A DNA stretch of 64,000 nucleotides from RPQJ01 sp963732415 (GCA_963732415.1 CAVSZK010000012.1:62001-126000); one strand, 5' to 3'; numbered from the stretch's first letter, positions 1 to 8,518 are shown. The notes: generated from the sequence alone by a model not told the origin. Program-made: numbers and translations.

Positions 1-1272
1 GATAGCGCCGCAGACGCCATCGACGAATCGATCGAAGCCGTTGCCGCGACCGGTGCCACCGATGAATCCATCGACGCCGTCGCCGCGACCGAACCGCCCG
101 GCCCGAGTTCGGCTTCGACCGCGGGCAAGTCGACCGCATTCAATCCGGCCATTTCACTGATCCTGGCCGGCAACTACGCCAATCTCTCGAACAACCCGGA
201 TGACTATGCGATCCAGGGCTTCATTCCAGGAGGCGACGAGATCGGACCCGGCAGCCGCAGCTTCAATCTCGGGGAGTCGGAGCTGACGATCGCGTCGAGT
301 ATCGATCCATATTTCATGGGCAACCTCACCGCCGCGATCAGTGGCGACAACGAGATCTCGGTCGAGGAAGCGTATTTCCGCACCACCGCGCTGCCCTACG
401 GAGCCACGATCAAGGGCGGGCAGTTCTTCTCGAGCCTCGGCTACCTGAACGACATCCATGCCCACGCGTGGGACTTCACGGACCAGCCGCTGGTGTACCA
501 GGCATTCTTCGGCGGCCAGATGGCGGTACAGGGGCTGCAGGCCAAGTGGATCGCGCCGCTCGACCTGCTTGTCGAGCTGGGCGCGGAGTCGGGCAATGGC
601 AATTACTTCCCGGGCACGCGGCAGTCGCGCAACGGCCTGAACGGTTACGTAGCCTACGCCCACGTCGGCGGTGACATCGGTGACTCGGTCGCCTGGCGCA
701 CGGGGCTGTCGTACGTGGACCTGAACGCCGAGGGCCGCGCGTTCGAGGACCCGAACGCCGACGGCGAGCCCGCGACCAACGCCTTCACGGGATCGTCGAC
801 CACCTGGATCGCGGACGCGGAGTTCAAGTGGACGCCAATCGGTGACACGCGGCGCCAGTACCTGAAGATCCAGGGCGAGTATATGCAGCGCAGCGAGGAC
901 GGCCACATGGCCTACGCATACGCCGACGATAAGCTTGACGGCAGCTACTCGAGCGACCAGTCCGGCTGGTACGTGCAGGGCGTCTACCAGTTCCTGCCAC
1001 GCTGGCGTTTTGGCGCCAGGTACGACTCGCTCGACTCGGGCAACACCAAGATCGGCCTGGTTCAGCAGGGCATCCTGTCGGCGGACGACTTCTCGCTGCT
1101 GCTGCCGGGCTCGCCGACCCGCACCACGGTCATGTTCGACTGGAACCCGAGCGAGTTCTCACGCATCCGCGCGCAGTACGCCTGGGATGACGCCTCGGCA
1201 GGCCCGACGGATGAGCAGTTCTTCCTGCAGTACATCTATGCAATGGGTGCCCACGGCGCCCACAAGTTCTAG
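1..1272 (+). CDS. Outer-membrane beta-barrel protein linked to metal uptake, 5' end outside the window
   Basis: The reading frame is open from base 1 and ends at TAG 1270-1272, so the N-terminus and signal peptide lie upstream. The visible part is about 423 residues. It starts with an acidic, Ala-rich linker holding two 13-residue repeats, followed by strands rich in alternating aromatic and polar residues typical of porin-like barrels (repeated Tyr, Trp, Gly; an aromatic-containing end, HGAHKF). The next two genes are a metal-binding protein and its ABC permease, 10 bases downstream, so a role in passage of zinc or manganese through the outer membrane is inferred from context, not from a motif I can name. 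It could instead be a general porin. Barrel call is fairly sure; substrate is a guess. Confidence 0.7.
   Translation, partial: DSAADAIDESIEAVAATGATDESIDAVAATEPPGPSSASTAGKSTAFNPAISLILAGNYANLSNNPDDYAIQGFIPGGDEIGPGSRSFNLGESELTIASSIDPYFMGNLTAAISGDNEISVEEAYFRTTALPYGATIKGGQFFSSLGYLNDIHAHAWDFTDQPLVYQAFFGGQMAVQGLQAKWIAPLDLLVELGAESGNGNYFPGTRQSRNGLNGYVAYAHVGGDIGDSVAWRTGLSYVDLNAEGRAFEDPNADGEPATNAFTGSSTTWIADAEFKWTPIGDTRRQYLKIQGEYMQRSEDGHMAYAYADDKLDGSYSSDQSGWYVQGVYQFLPRWRFGARYDSLDSGNTKIGLVQQGILSADDFSLLLPGSPTRTTVMFDWNPSEFSRIRAQYAWDDASAGPTDEQFFLQYIYAMGAHGAHKF
22..99 (+). repeat. Two in-frame 39-base tandem repeats in the barrel gene
   Basis: Codons 8-20 and 21-33 of the visible frame encode two near-identical 13-residue units, DESIEAVAATGAT and DESIDAVAATEPP. 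The acidic, alanine-rich pattern suggests a flexible or helical linker before the barrel. More units may lie upstream of the window. Confidence 0.75.
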
Positions 1273-1282
1273 GAGTATCCAA

Positions 1283-2188
1283 ATGAACTTAAGAGTATTT
1301 GGCGCCTGCCTGATGGCAGCGCTATTCACTGCGATGCCCGCGCAGGCTGCGCTCCGGGTGCTTGCGACGACCGCCGACTGGGGGTCACTCACAAGCGAAC
1401 TCGGCGGCGACAAGGTGGACGTCTATACCGCGACCAGCGCGCTGCAGGACGTGCACCAGGTGAACGCCAAGCCGAGCCTGGTGGCGCGCGCGCGGACCGC
1501 CGACCTCGTGGTCGCGAATGGCGCGGACCTCGAGATCGGCTGGCTACCGGTCCTGCTGCAGGAATCCGGCAACCCGAAGATCCAGCCCGGCACGCCCGGC
1601 TTCTTCGAGGCCACGACCGCGGTGCGATTGATGGACATCCCGTCGGCGGTCGATCGCTCGCAGGGCGATGTCCACCCGCTTGGCAACCCGCACATCCAGC
1701 TCGACCCGCGTTACGTCGCAGTAGTCGCCAAGGCGCTCACGACGCGGCTTGCGGCGATCGACCCGGCCAACGCGACCTACTACCAGGCGCGCGGTGCGGA
1801 CTTCCTGGCACGCTGGAAGCAGGCCATGGCACGCTGGGCAACCGAGGCTGCGCCGCTGAAGGGCGTGCGGGTTGTGGTCATTCATTCCGACCAGCGCTAT
1901 CTGTGTCGCTGGCTCGGCCTCGACGAGGTCGCGGCCATCGAACCCAAGCCTGGCGTGCCGCCGAGCGCGGGCTATCTCGCCGAACTGGTGAGCAAACTGA
2001 CCGCCAACAAGCCAAGGATGATCCTGCGCAACGCCTACAACGACCCCAAGGCCGTTGAGTGGCTGTCGCAGAAGATCGGTGTGCAGGTGGTGCTGCTGCC
2101 CTTCTCGGTTGGCGGCACACCCGAGGCCAAGGACCTGTTCGGCCTGTTCGACGACACGATCAACCGGCTGCTGGCGGCGAACAAATGA
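1283..2188 (+). CDS. Metal ABC transporter substrate-binding protein (ZnuA/cluster A-I type)
   Basis: A 301-residue periplasmic protein with a signal peptide (residues 1-22, ending PAQA). It belongs to the ZnuA-like family that captures zinc or manganese and hands it to a membrane permease. Candidate ligands are His58, His137 in GNPHIQLDP and His201 in VIHSDQ; the usual His-rich loop of high-affinity ZnuA is absent (only His131 and His137 around it). The ATG at 1283 has a close AGGAG at 1271-1275. The gene overlaps the permease by ATGA. Metal identity cannot be told from sequence; zinc is most likely by family. Confidence 0.85.
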   Translation: MNLRVFGACLMAALFTAMPAQAALRVLATTADWGSLTSELGGDKVDVYTATSALQDVHQVNAKPSLVARARTADLVVANGADLEIGWLPVLLQESGNPKIQPGTPGFFEATTAVRLMDIPSAVDRSQGDVHPLGNPHIQLDPRYVAVVAKALTTRLAAIDPANATYYQARGADFLARWKQAMARWATEAAPLKGVRVVVIHSDQRYLCRWLGLDEVAAIEPKPGVPPSAGYLAELVSKLTANKPRMILRNAYNDPKAVEWLSQKIGVQVVLLPFSVGGTPEAKDLFGLFDDTINRLLAANK

Positions 2189-2964
2189 ACGACTTTTCCA
2201 CGTACTTCGGCCTGCTCTGGCCTGCGCTGATCGCCGGAATCCTCGTCTCGGTGTCCCACGTGCCGCTGGGACAGCAGGTACTCCGGCGCGGCATCGTGTT
2301 CATCGACCTGGCGATCGCGCAGGTGGCCGCGCTCGGCGTGATCGTGTCGCATTCCGCCGGACTCGAGCTCACCGGGTGGATGACGCAGGTCGCCGCGGTG
2401 GCTGCTGCATTGCTCGGCGCGCTGCTGATGACCTGGACCGAGCGCAAGCGGCCCGAGGTGCAGGAAGCCCTGATCGGGATCCTTTTCGTGCTGGCGTCCA
2501 CTGCGCAGATCCTGCTGCTCGCGAACAATCCGCACGGTGGCGAGGAGCTCAAGGACCTGCTCGCTGGACAGATCCTGTGGGTATCGACGGAGCAGCTGCT
2601 GCGCGCTGCCGTATTGACCGCGTTGTTCCTGGTCATCTGGACGCGATGGCGCCAGCACATGGGTCACATATGGTTCTATGTCGTGTTCGCCGTGATGGTG
2701 ACGATGTCGGTGCAGCTGGTCGGCGTGTACCTTGTCTTTACCACGCTGATCGTGCCTGCCGTTGCTACGTACCGCCACGCGCCAGGCCGGCAACTCCTGC
2801 TGGGTTACGGGCTCGCTGTCGCAAGTTACCTGGCGGGACTTGCTGCGTCGGTGCTGACCGACCTGCCGTCTAGCGCGGTGATCGTATGGGCGATGGCAGT
2901 GCTCGCGATCATGCTGCACCTGACGGGACGCAAGGGGCACTCGATCGACCTCGAGGAGGGCTGA
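2185..2964 (+). CDS. Metal ABC transporter permease (ZnuB-like)
   Basis: A 259-residue, strongly hydrophobic protein with about seven or eight membrane segments, of the ABC-3 permease family that forms the inner-membrane channel for zinc or manganese. Its start ATG overlaps the stop of the binding-protein gene (ATGA), which implies translational coupling. The cytoplasmic loop TERKRPEVQEALIGILFV is where such permeases contact the ATPase. No ATPase gene follows: the next gene is on the other strand. The ATP-binding subunit must be upstream of the window or elsewhere. Confidence 0.87.
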   Translation: MNDFSTYFGLLWPALIAGILVSVSHVPLGQQVLRRGIVFIDLAIAQVAALGVIVSHSAGLELTGWMTQVAAVAAALLGALLMTWTERKRPEVQEALIGILFVLASTAQILLLANNPHGGEELKDLLAGQILWVSTEQLLRAAVLTALFLVIWTRWRQHMGHIWFYVVFAVMVTMSVQLVGVYLVFTTLIVPAVATYRHAPGRQLLLGYGLAVASYLAGLAASVLTDLPSSAVIVWAMAVLAIMLHLTGRKGHSIDLEEG

Positions 2965-3003
2965 GACCGAACGGGTAGTGACCTGCCGCCGATGCCCCTT
3001 GGA

Positions 3004-3498
3004 TCAGCTGCCGCGCCGCGTCCGAACCACGACAGTGCCGGCCAGCTTGTCGTGCCAGCCCTGCTTGCGCCGATCCCAGCCCACCCAGAAGAAGCCAAGC
3101 CCGAGTCCAAAGAGCGACACGTAGTAGCCGAGATAGCGGCCAATTGCCTGGCCGCGCGTCAGTGGGCCGCCCGTCTCTGCGTCCACGATCTTCGCGCCGA
3201 TCAGCATCTTGCCCGGCGTGGCCTGTCGCGCGATCCAGAAGATGATGATGACGACAGCCGGCAACAGGTACGACACGATCACGTCCGCGGGGCCGCGACT
3301 GGGTGCCGAGGCGATTACATCCAGCGACCCGCCGAGTACGGCCGTGAGCGGAGCGAAGTACTCCGTCCAGTATTCGCTGCCGTAGATAATGGTGAGCAGA
3401 GGCCAGATCAGCAGGCACACCAGCACGGTGTCCACCAGCGACGCCAGGACGCGCGCCCAGAATCCGACGTACTCGTATTGCGACTCGTCCAGCGGCAC
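3004..3498 (-). CDS. RDD family membrane protein
   Basis: 164 residues with the RDD family hallmarks: an Arg and an Asp in the first membrane helix (FWARVLASLVDTVLV), a second long hydrophobic stretch, and ATPGKMLIGAKIVD after the middle helix. The C-terminus ends in basic residues. Function of the family is mostly unknown; some members act in ion or compatible-solute exchange. The start is a GTG at 3498 preceded by GGAGAG at a good distance. It follows xsc on the same strand with a 46-base gap, so co-transcription is possible. Converges on the metal permease gene. Confidence 0.85.
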   Translation of the reverse strand: MPLDESQYEYVGFWARVLASLVDTVLVCLLIWPLLTIIYGSEYWTEYFAPLTAVLGGSLDVIASAPSRGPADVIVSYLLPAVVIIIFWIARQATPGKMLIGAKIVDAETGGPLTRGQAIGRYLGYYVSLFGLGLGFFWVGWDRRKQGWHDKLAGTVVVRTRRGS

Positions 3499-3544
3499 GC
3501 GGGCTCTCCAAAACCTGCGTCAGCAAGCAGGTGGGGGTCCGAGG

Positions 3545-5305
3545 CTAGACGTACGCCTTGTACTTGTCGAGGTGGCGTACTGGCTTCGACAGCGCGTCGC
3601 GTCGGAACGGGTCGCCCAGTTCGCGTGTGACCATCATCTCGAGCACGGTCGTGCGACCTTCCGCCTGGGCTTGGACCGAAGCCGCCAGTGCCGGCCCGAC
3701 GTCGGAAAGCCGGTCGACAGTCACGCCCTCGCATCCGAACGCCTTCGCGATTCCGGCCCAGCTGGGACTCACCAGGTCCACCGCCTGGAAGCGGCGCGAG
3801 TAGAAGTCGACGTGGTTTTTCTTCTCCGCCCCCCACTGGCCGTTGTTGAACACGACAACGGTCACGCCGATTTTCTCGCGGGCGCAGGTGAGCAGCTCGT
3901 TCAGGCTGATGCCGAACGCCCCGTCACCGACGTAGGCGATTGCGGGGCGATCCGGGCATGCCAGCTTCGCACCACTTGCGACCGGGAACGCGTAGCCGCA
4001 GTTGCCGAAACTCATCGCCGCGAACATCGAGCGTGGCTGCTCGAAGCGCAGGTAGGAATTCGACACCGAGCAGATGTTGCCGATGTCGGTCGAGACCATC
4101 GCGTGTTTCGGCATCGCCTTCTCGAGCTCGCGCAGCATCTGCCGCGGGTGCATCAGCTTCGAGCCCTTCGCGACCTCGATGGAGTACGGGTCGCGCTCGC
4201 TCAACCAATCCGAGAGTTCCTTCTCCCAGTCGGCCTTCTCGGCGTCGATGCGCACCTTGCGCGCGTCCTTGTTGGAGACGCATGCGAGCGAACGACCGCC
4301 GAGACGTCCGATCAATGCCGCCGCCGTCGCCTTCGCATCGCCGTTGATTCCGACGCTGATGCTTTTCACCAGCCCCAGCACCTTCGCGTCGACGTCGACC
4401 TGGATGATCTTCGCGTCCGCCGGCCAGTAGTCCATGCCGTATTGCGGCAGCGTGCCGAACGGACCCAGCCGCGTGCCCAGCGCAAGCACCACGTCCGCCC
4501 GCGAGATCAACTTCATTGCGGCTTTCGAGCCCTGGTAGCCGAGGGGGCCGCACCACAGCGGATGCGACGCAGGAAAGCTGTCGTTATGCAGGTAGCTGTT
4601 ACAGACCGGCGCGTGCAGCATTTCGGCGAGCCTCACGGCCTCTGCGACGCCGTCGGAGAGAATCACGCCGCCGCCGGCGAGAATCACCGGAAACTCCGCG
4701 GCTGCGAGCAGCTCCACGGCCTCGTCGAGGGCCGACTCGTCGCCGGGACCGCGGCCGATACGCATCGGCGGATGGATCACGGCATCGATGTCGCCGTAGA
4801 AATAGTCACGCGGAATGTTGAGCTGGCACGGCCCCATCTCCAGCATCGCGCGATCGAAGCAACGACCGGCTATCTCGGCCATGCGTTTCGGGTTCCCGAC
4901 GTGGCCCTGGTACCTGGTGATCTGCGAGAAGATCGGCAGCTGCTCCGTCTCCTGGAATCCGCCGAGGCCCATGGTGGTCGAGCCGGTCTCCGGCGTGATG
5001 AACACGACCGGAGAGTGTGCCCAATAGGCTGCCGCGATGGCCGTGACGAAATTGGTGACGCCCGGACCATTCTGCGCGATGCACACGCCGTGGCGGCCGG
5101 ACGCGCGCGCGTAACCATCGGCCATGTGCGCAGCGCCCTGTTCGTGCGCGACCGGGATGAAGCGGATGCCGGCTGCCGGGAAGATGTCGAGTGCGTCCAT
5201 GTAGGCAGAGCCCACGATGCCAAATACGTCGGTGACGCCGTTGGCAGCAAGTGTCTCGACCAGGGCCTCGGATGGCGTCATGCGCTGTGGCAAGGGTGTG
5301 GACAT
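3545..5305 (-). CDS. xsc: Sulfoacetaldehyde acetyltransferase
   Basis: A 586-residue thiamine-diphosphate enzyme that converts sulfoacetaldehyde and phosphate into acetyl phosphate and sulfite, the desulfonation step of taurine and related sulfonate breakdown. It has the three-domain ThDP layout: an N-terminal pyrimidine domain with catalytic Glu in VAHEQGAAHMADGYAR, a central domain, and a C-terminal diphosphate domain with the GDGAFGISLNE...NNGQWGAEKKN cofactor motif. Stretches such as HNDSFPASHPLWCGPLGYQG and STDIGNICSVSNSYLRFEQP are as I recall for Xsc rather than acetolactate synthase. ATG 5305 is chosen over an upstream in-frame start at 5362 because GGAGA precedes it by about six bases. 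No phosphate acetyltransferase or taurine genes are adjacent. Confidence 0.9.
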   Translation of the reverse strand: MSTPLPQRMTPSEALVETLAANGVTDVFGIVGSAYMDALDIFPAAGIRFIPVAHEQGAAHMADGYARASGRHGVCIAQNGPGVTNFVTAIAAAYWAHSPVVFITPETGSTTMGLGGFQETEQLPIFSQITRYQGHVGNPKRMAEIAGRCFDRAMLEMGPCQLNIPRDYFYGDIDAVIHPPMRIGRGPGDESALDEAVELLAAAEFPVILAGGGVILSDGVAEAVRLAEMLHAPVCNSYLHNDSFPASHPLWCGPLGYQGSKAAMKLISRADVVLALGTRLGPFGTLPQYGMDYWPADAKIIQVDVDAKVLGLVKSISVGINGDAKATAAALIGRLGGRSLACVSNKDARKVRIDAEKADWEKELSDWLSERDPYSIEVAKGSKLMHPRQMLRELEKAMPKHAMVSTDIGNICSVSNSYLRFEQPRSMFAAMSFGNCGYAFPVASGAKLACPDRPAIAYVGDGAFGISLNELLTCAREKIGVTVVVFNNGQWGAEKKNHVDFYSRRFQAVDLVSPSWAGIAKAFGCEGVTVDRLSDVGPALAASVQAQAEGRTTVLEMMVTRELGDPFRRDALSKPVRHLDKYKAYV

Positions 5306-5462
5306 GCGTGTCTCCGGAATTGACGCTAAATTCATGGAACCTGCTGCGAGGCCGTCTGCCACACACCTTAGGCGCGTCGCGGCGCTGCCGAATCAGGGGC
5401 TGCCGAAACGAGCGTGGCCGGCGCGACCTGCATCATGCAGACCGGGCCGGCCACGGATTCAA

Positions 5463-5475
5463 GCCTGGTTCAGGC
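5463..5475 (-). terminator. Weak hairpin after the DUF2950 gene
   Basis: A five-base-pair stem (GCCTG and CAGGC, three-base loop) lies 15 bases past the DUF2950 stop, followed on the minus strand by TTGAAT. The stem is short and the T-run poor, so this is only a possible terminator. Confidence 0.3.
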
Positions 5476-5489
5476 CGATGCGCGGGGTG

Positions 5490-6443
5490 TCAGCTTGCCG
5501 GTGCGGTTTCCGCGTCGGGCACGGCCGTCCACGAGCTGTCCGGATCGAAGGTCTCGATCGCCTGCACGGCGTTCTCGGTGTCTTCGCCCAGGTCCTTCTG
5601 GTAGACGACACCGTCCTGGTTCACGATGAAGGTCTGCACGCCGCTCGCGCCGTAGTCGGCCGGCCACGCGACCAGCGCGAAGCCCTGGGTCATCACACCG
5701 TCGGCGAAGTACTCCATCGCACCGCCCTGCGCATTGGAGCCTTGCTTGTAGAGCAAGCGGTAGTAGTAGCCATGATACGGAACCCGCTCGGCTCCGAAGC
5801 TGTAGCCCTGGCCCGTGGCGGACGCCAGGAACGGCCCTGCCGGGCTCGGTGCCTCGCCTTCGTCCGTCGGCCAGTACAGGCCGTTGTGCATGCCTTCGTC
5901 GCTCATCAGCTTCAGCGCATAGATGCCGGCCGGATCACCGTCCCGTCCCTCCGACGCATACTCTTTCTCGGCGTCGACGAAACCGCGACTGACGGCGATT
6001 GCGCCGAGCTCGTTCGCGCCAACGCGGCGGTAGATGAGCTCGTCGGCACCGGCCTGGCCATCGAGCCGCCACTTGCCTTTGTGCTTGACGATCGGGATCG
6101 GGAACGGCCAGTCGTCGTCGCCAACGACCAGCACCATCGTGTCGTTGCCTTCGTCGCTCAGCGAATGCTTCGCCTTGTACAAGTCGAGGAAATTCTGGCG
6201 GCCAGCCTTGTCCTGCACCGGGTCGCCGGACGACAGCAGGTCGTCCACTTCCGGGCCGAGAAGCTTCGCGAGCTCGGCAGTGTCGTCCTTCTGCAACGCG
6301 GTCACGAATGCGTCGACCGCATCCTGTGGTGTCTTGAACGAAGCGTGCTTTTCCACCTTCGCGCAGGCGACAGCGAGTGCCAGTGCGCAGGACAGCACGA
6401 CCGCCAGGCTGGCGCGGGTGAGTCGCATATTCGTGTTCTTCAT
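5490..6443 (-). CDS. DUF2950 family exported protein
   Basis: 317 residues with a hydrophobic signal (residues 10-26) and a Cys at 27 (LAVAC), possibly a lipoprotein although the lipobox is imperfect. The body matches the DUF2950 family as I recall it: an opening FKTPQDAVDAFVTALQ, GDDDWPFPIPIVKHKGKWRLD, and a GYYYRLLYKQG segment. The biochemical role is unknown. The gene starts nine bases after the DUF3300 gene; the TAG stop of that gene is part of the AGGAG ribosome site here, so the two are almost certainly co-translated. DUF2950 and DUF3300 genes are often paired. Confidence 0.85.
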   Translation of the reverse strand: MKNTNMRLTRASLAVVLSCALALAVACAKVEKHASFKTPQDAVDAFVTALQKDDTAELAKLLGPEVDDLLSSGDPVQDKAGRQNFLDLYKAKHSLSDEGNDTMVLVVGDDDWPFPIPIVKHKGKWRLDGQAGADELIYRRVGANELGAIAVSRGFVDAEKEYASEGRDGDPAGIYALKLMSDEGMHNGLYWPTDEGEAPSPAGPFLASATGQGYSFGAERVPYHGYYYRLLYKQGSNAQGGAMEYFADGVMTQGFALVAWPADYGASGVQTFIVNQDGVVYQKDLGEDTENAVQAIETFDPDSSWTAVPDAETAPAS

Positions 6444-6452
6444 GTGTGTCTC

Positions 6453-8192
6453 CTAGCGCTTCTTCTTGCCGCCGCCGCCGCCGCCTTTCCCGCTGCCCTT
6501 GCTGTGCGCGCCCTGCGGCATGCTCTGCTTGCCACGGTTGCTGGCCTGGCGATCCGCGGCGCCACGGTTGGCGCCGGATGTTGCGGTGCTGTGGCTGCCT
6601 CCCTGCTTCGCTTGCTTCTGCGAAGGTGCTGGCCGACTGGGCTGCTGCTGCGGCCGCGAGACCTGTTGCTTCGATGCCTGAGGCTTCGAAACCTGTTGCT
6701 GCGATGGCTGCGGCCGCGAGACCTGCTTATTTGACGCCTGCTGCTGGTAACCGCGATCGTTCTTCGCAGAGTTGCCCTGGTACGTCGACTGACCGGCCGA
6801 GCCGCGATTCACGCTCGGTGTCGCGCCGGTGGTCGGGCGCGCCGTGTCGCGGCTATTTGCCGAGGAGCCTCCCTTGTACGAGCCCTGCACTTTCGGGGCA
6901 GGCCGCTGCGCCTGTCCGGACGGACCCACATTGGCCTTCGCCGACCGGTTGGAGGCTGAAGGCATCTTCGAGGTCGCAGGCGACGCACCAGCGTAGGTGT
7001 TCTTGCCCTTCCAGTCCGAGGCGGTTGCCTTGGTCGACGGGCGCTGCACGTCGGCTGGCATCGGGCGCGGCTGGCGCTTGCTGAGCTCGCCAAGATCTGA
7101 ACGCTTCGGGTTTGCCGCGGTGATCGGGCTCTTGCCCCTGCCGTTCTGTCCGTATGCGGACCCCTTGCCCTTGCCGTCGTAGCGGTTGAAGTAATCGTTG
7201 CCGCCGGTGTTGATGACGACGTTGCCGTTGTTCACGTAATTGCCGCCGTAGTGACCGCCGTAGCCCGAAGGCGGACGGTAGCCATGGCTTGGGTAATAGC
7301 CATTGCCGTAGGACGGCCGATACGGATAGGGCGGGTAGTACGGCATGCCGCCGTAACCGTAATTCGGGTACTTGTACTTGTAGTCATCGTCGTCGTCGAA
7401 GATTTCATTGACCAGCATGCCGGCGCCGAACGCGAGCAGCCCGGTCGTCACGAGCGCGCCGGTGCTGTGGCCCGTCGATTCGGTGGTGGTCGTGGTGGTG
7501 GTGGTCGCGGGCGCAACGGCCGTGGCCGGCGGCGGCGCATAGACAGCGACCGGGTCATACGACGGTACGTACACCTCGCCGCTGGGCGCCGGCTTCAGCA
7601 CGATGACTTCCTTGCCTTCCTGCGTTTCGTTGTCGACCGTCATCTGCGGCGACGACTGCAGGTTGCCCACCGACTCGGCCTGCTTGCGCAGCCGCTGCAC
7701 CGCATCGAGCACGCCCTGCTGGTCTGCGGTGAACGCCTCGCCGAGCTGCGTGGTCCAGTCCAGTTCGCGGCACATCATGTCCAGCGTGTCAGGGAAATTA
7801 ACCAGCGCACGCACCGGAGGCGTGAAGCCGACCTTGGTCGCCGCGTCATTGAGCGCCTTGCCCGAGAGATTCTGGTTCTCGAGTACCCAGTTTCCTGCGT
7901 CGAGAACTTCCTGCGGATTGGTCGAGGCGATCAGCACCTGCGACAGGATCGGGTCCGGGTACAAAGCGATCGGTGCGAGCAGTTCCTCCAGCGCCTCAGG
8001 CGACCAGCTGGTAACTCCCGATGCTGGGATCGCCGCCGCCTGGTCTGCGCCATCCGGCGCGGCGGTCTGCTGCGCGGCTGCGTTCGATGCGTCTGCCGGC
8101 GGCTCCTTCGAGCCGCAGGCTACGACAAGAAAAGCGATACCGACGAGAATTGCCGGCGAGTGCCAGCGACGGCGAGTTGAGAGAAAATCCAT
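6453..8192 (-). CDS. DUF3300 family lipoprotein with long low-complexity tail
   Basis: 579 residues. Residues 1-26 form a lipoprotein signal ending VVAC (Cys26). The DUF3300 domain follows at roughly residues 60-190 (SPEALEELLAPIALYPDPIL ... VYVPSYDPVAVY). After a Thr run and one predicted membrane helix (residues about 225-245) comes a Tyr/Pro/Gly-rich segment, then some 300 residues rich in Gln, Ser, Pro and Lys, ending GGGGGGKKKR. ATG 8192 is chosen over upstream in-frame starts because it places the signal peptide at the N-terminus. The tail suggests an extended surface or wall-interacting region, but function is unknown. First gene of a two-gene unit with DUF2950, divergent from glnA. 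Confidence 0.85.
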   Translation of the reverse strand: MDFLSTRRRWHSPAILVGIAFLVVACGSKEPPADASNAAAQQTAAPDGADQAAAIPASGVTSWSPEALEELLAPIALYPDPILSQVLIASTNPQEVLDAGNWVLENQNLSGKALNDAATKVGFTPPVRALVNFPDTLDMMCRELDWTTQLGEAFTADQQGVLDAVQRLRKQAESVGNLQSSPQMTVDNETQEGKEVIVLKPAPSGEVYVPSYDPVAVYAPPPATAVAPATTTTTTTTESTGHSTGALVTTGLLAFGAGMLVNEIFDDDDDYKYKYPNYGYGGMPYYPPYPYRPSYGNGYYPSHGYRPPSGYGGHYGGNYVNNGNVVINTGGNDYFNRYDGKGKGSAYGQNGRGKSPITAANPKRSDLGELSKRQPRPMPADVQRPSTKATASDWKGKNTYAGASPATSKMPSASNRSAKANVGPSGQAQRPAPKVQGSYKGGSSANSRDTARPTTGATPSVNRGSAGQSTYQGNSAKNDRGYQQQASNKQVSRPQPSQQQVSKPQASKQQVSRPQQQPSRPAPSQKQAKQGGSHSTATSGANRGAADRQASNRGKQSMPQGAHSKGSGKGGGGGGKKKR

Positions 8193-8304
8193 GTTTATGG
8201 GCTCCGGACGCGCGGATAAAGGCGACGATTGCTGAGCGGCCAAGTGTCCAGAATCTCTGCCACTTATGGCAAGTCCAGTTGCAGCAGGTGTTCCGGATCG
8301 ATAC

Positions 8305-8319
8305 GCACCAAAACAGTGC
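8305..8319 (+). promoter_or_regulatory. NtrC-binding site 1 (predicted)
   Basis: GCACCAAAACAGTGC is a dyad fitting the GCAC-N7-GTGC core of NtrC sites. Its centre is about 129 bases before the expected glnA transcription start, in the range of the enhancer sites of enteric glnA. Confidence 0.65.
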
Positions 8320-8335
8320 AGCAGTGCATCGATGC

Positions 8336-8350
8336 GCACTACATTGAGGC
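8336..8350 (+). promoter_or_regulatory. NtrC-binding site 2 (predicted, weaker)
   Basis: GCACTACATTGAGGC matches the left half of the NtrC consensus well and the right half poorly. Its centre is 31 bases from site 1, about three helical turns, the same phasing as the paired sites of enteric glnA. Confidence 0.45.
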
Positions 8351-8414
8351 GATTTTAGTCGTGCGTTGCCTCGTATTCTGGGTAAACCGCAAGCTATGCG
8401 CCAGGCCGGTGCGC

Positions 8415-8430
8415 TGGCATACTACCTGCA
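8415..8430 (+). promoter_or_regulatory. Sigma-54 promoter of glnA
   Basis: TGGCATACTACCTGCA has GG at -24 and GC at -12 with exact spacing and matches TGGCAYRNNNNTTGCW at all but one defined position. It lies 88 bases before the glnA ATG. Together with the upstream NtrC-like sites and the ntrBC genes downstream it predicts nitrogen-limited induction. Confidence 0.75.
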
Positions 8431-8518
8431 TCCGTCATCCATCCCAAAGACCCGCTCCGGGCTCGTCGCGGCGAGCGATCCCGGGCACCCGATTTCGCTG
8501 CATCCGTGAGGAGAGCCC

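Larger units (their letters stand above)
8193..8518. other. Divergent control region between DUF3300 gene and glnA
   Basis: The longest gene-free stretch in the window (326 bases). It carries the glnA sigma-54 promoter and two NtrC-like sites described separately, and must also hold the leftward promoter of the DUF3300-DUF2950 unit, which I could not pin down. Confidence 0.7.

Noticed and set aside
3389..5323. A 644-codon frame opposite xsc
   Set aside because: It is antisense to a recognised ThDP enzyme and has the Arg/Val/His-rich bias of a GC-rich antisense frame.
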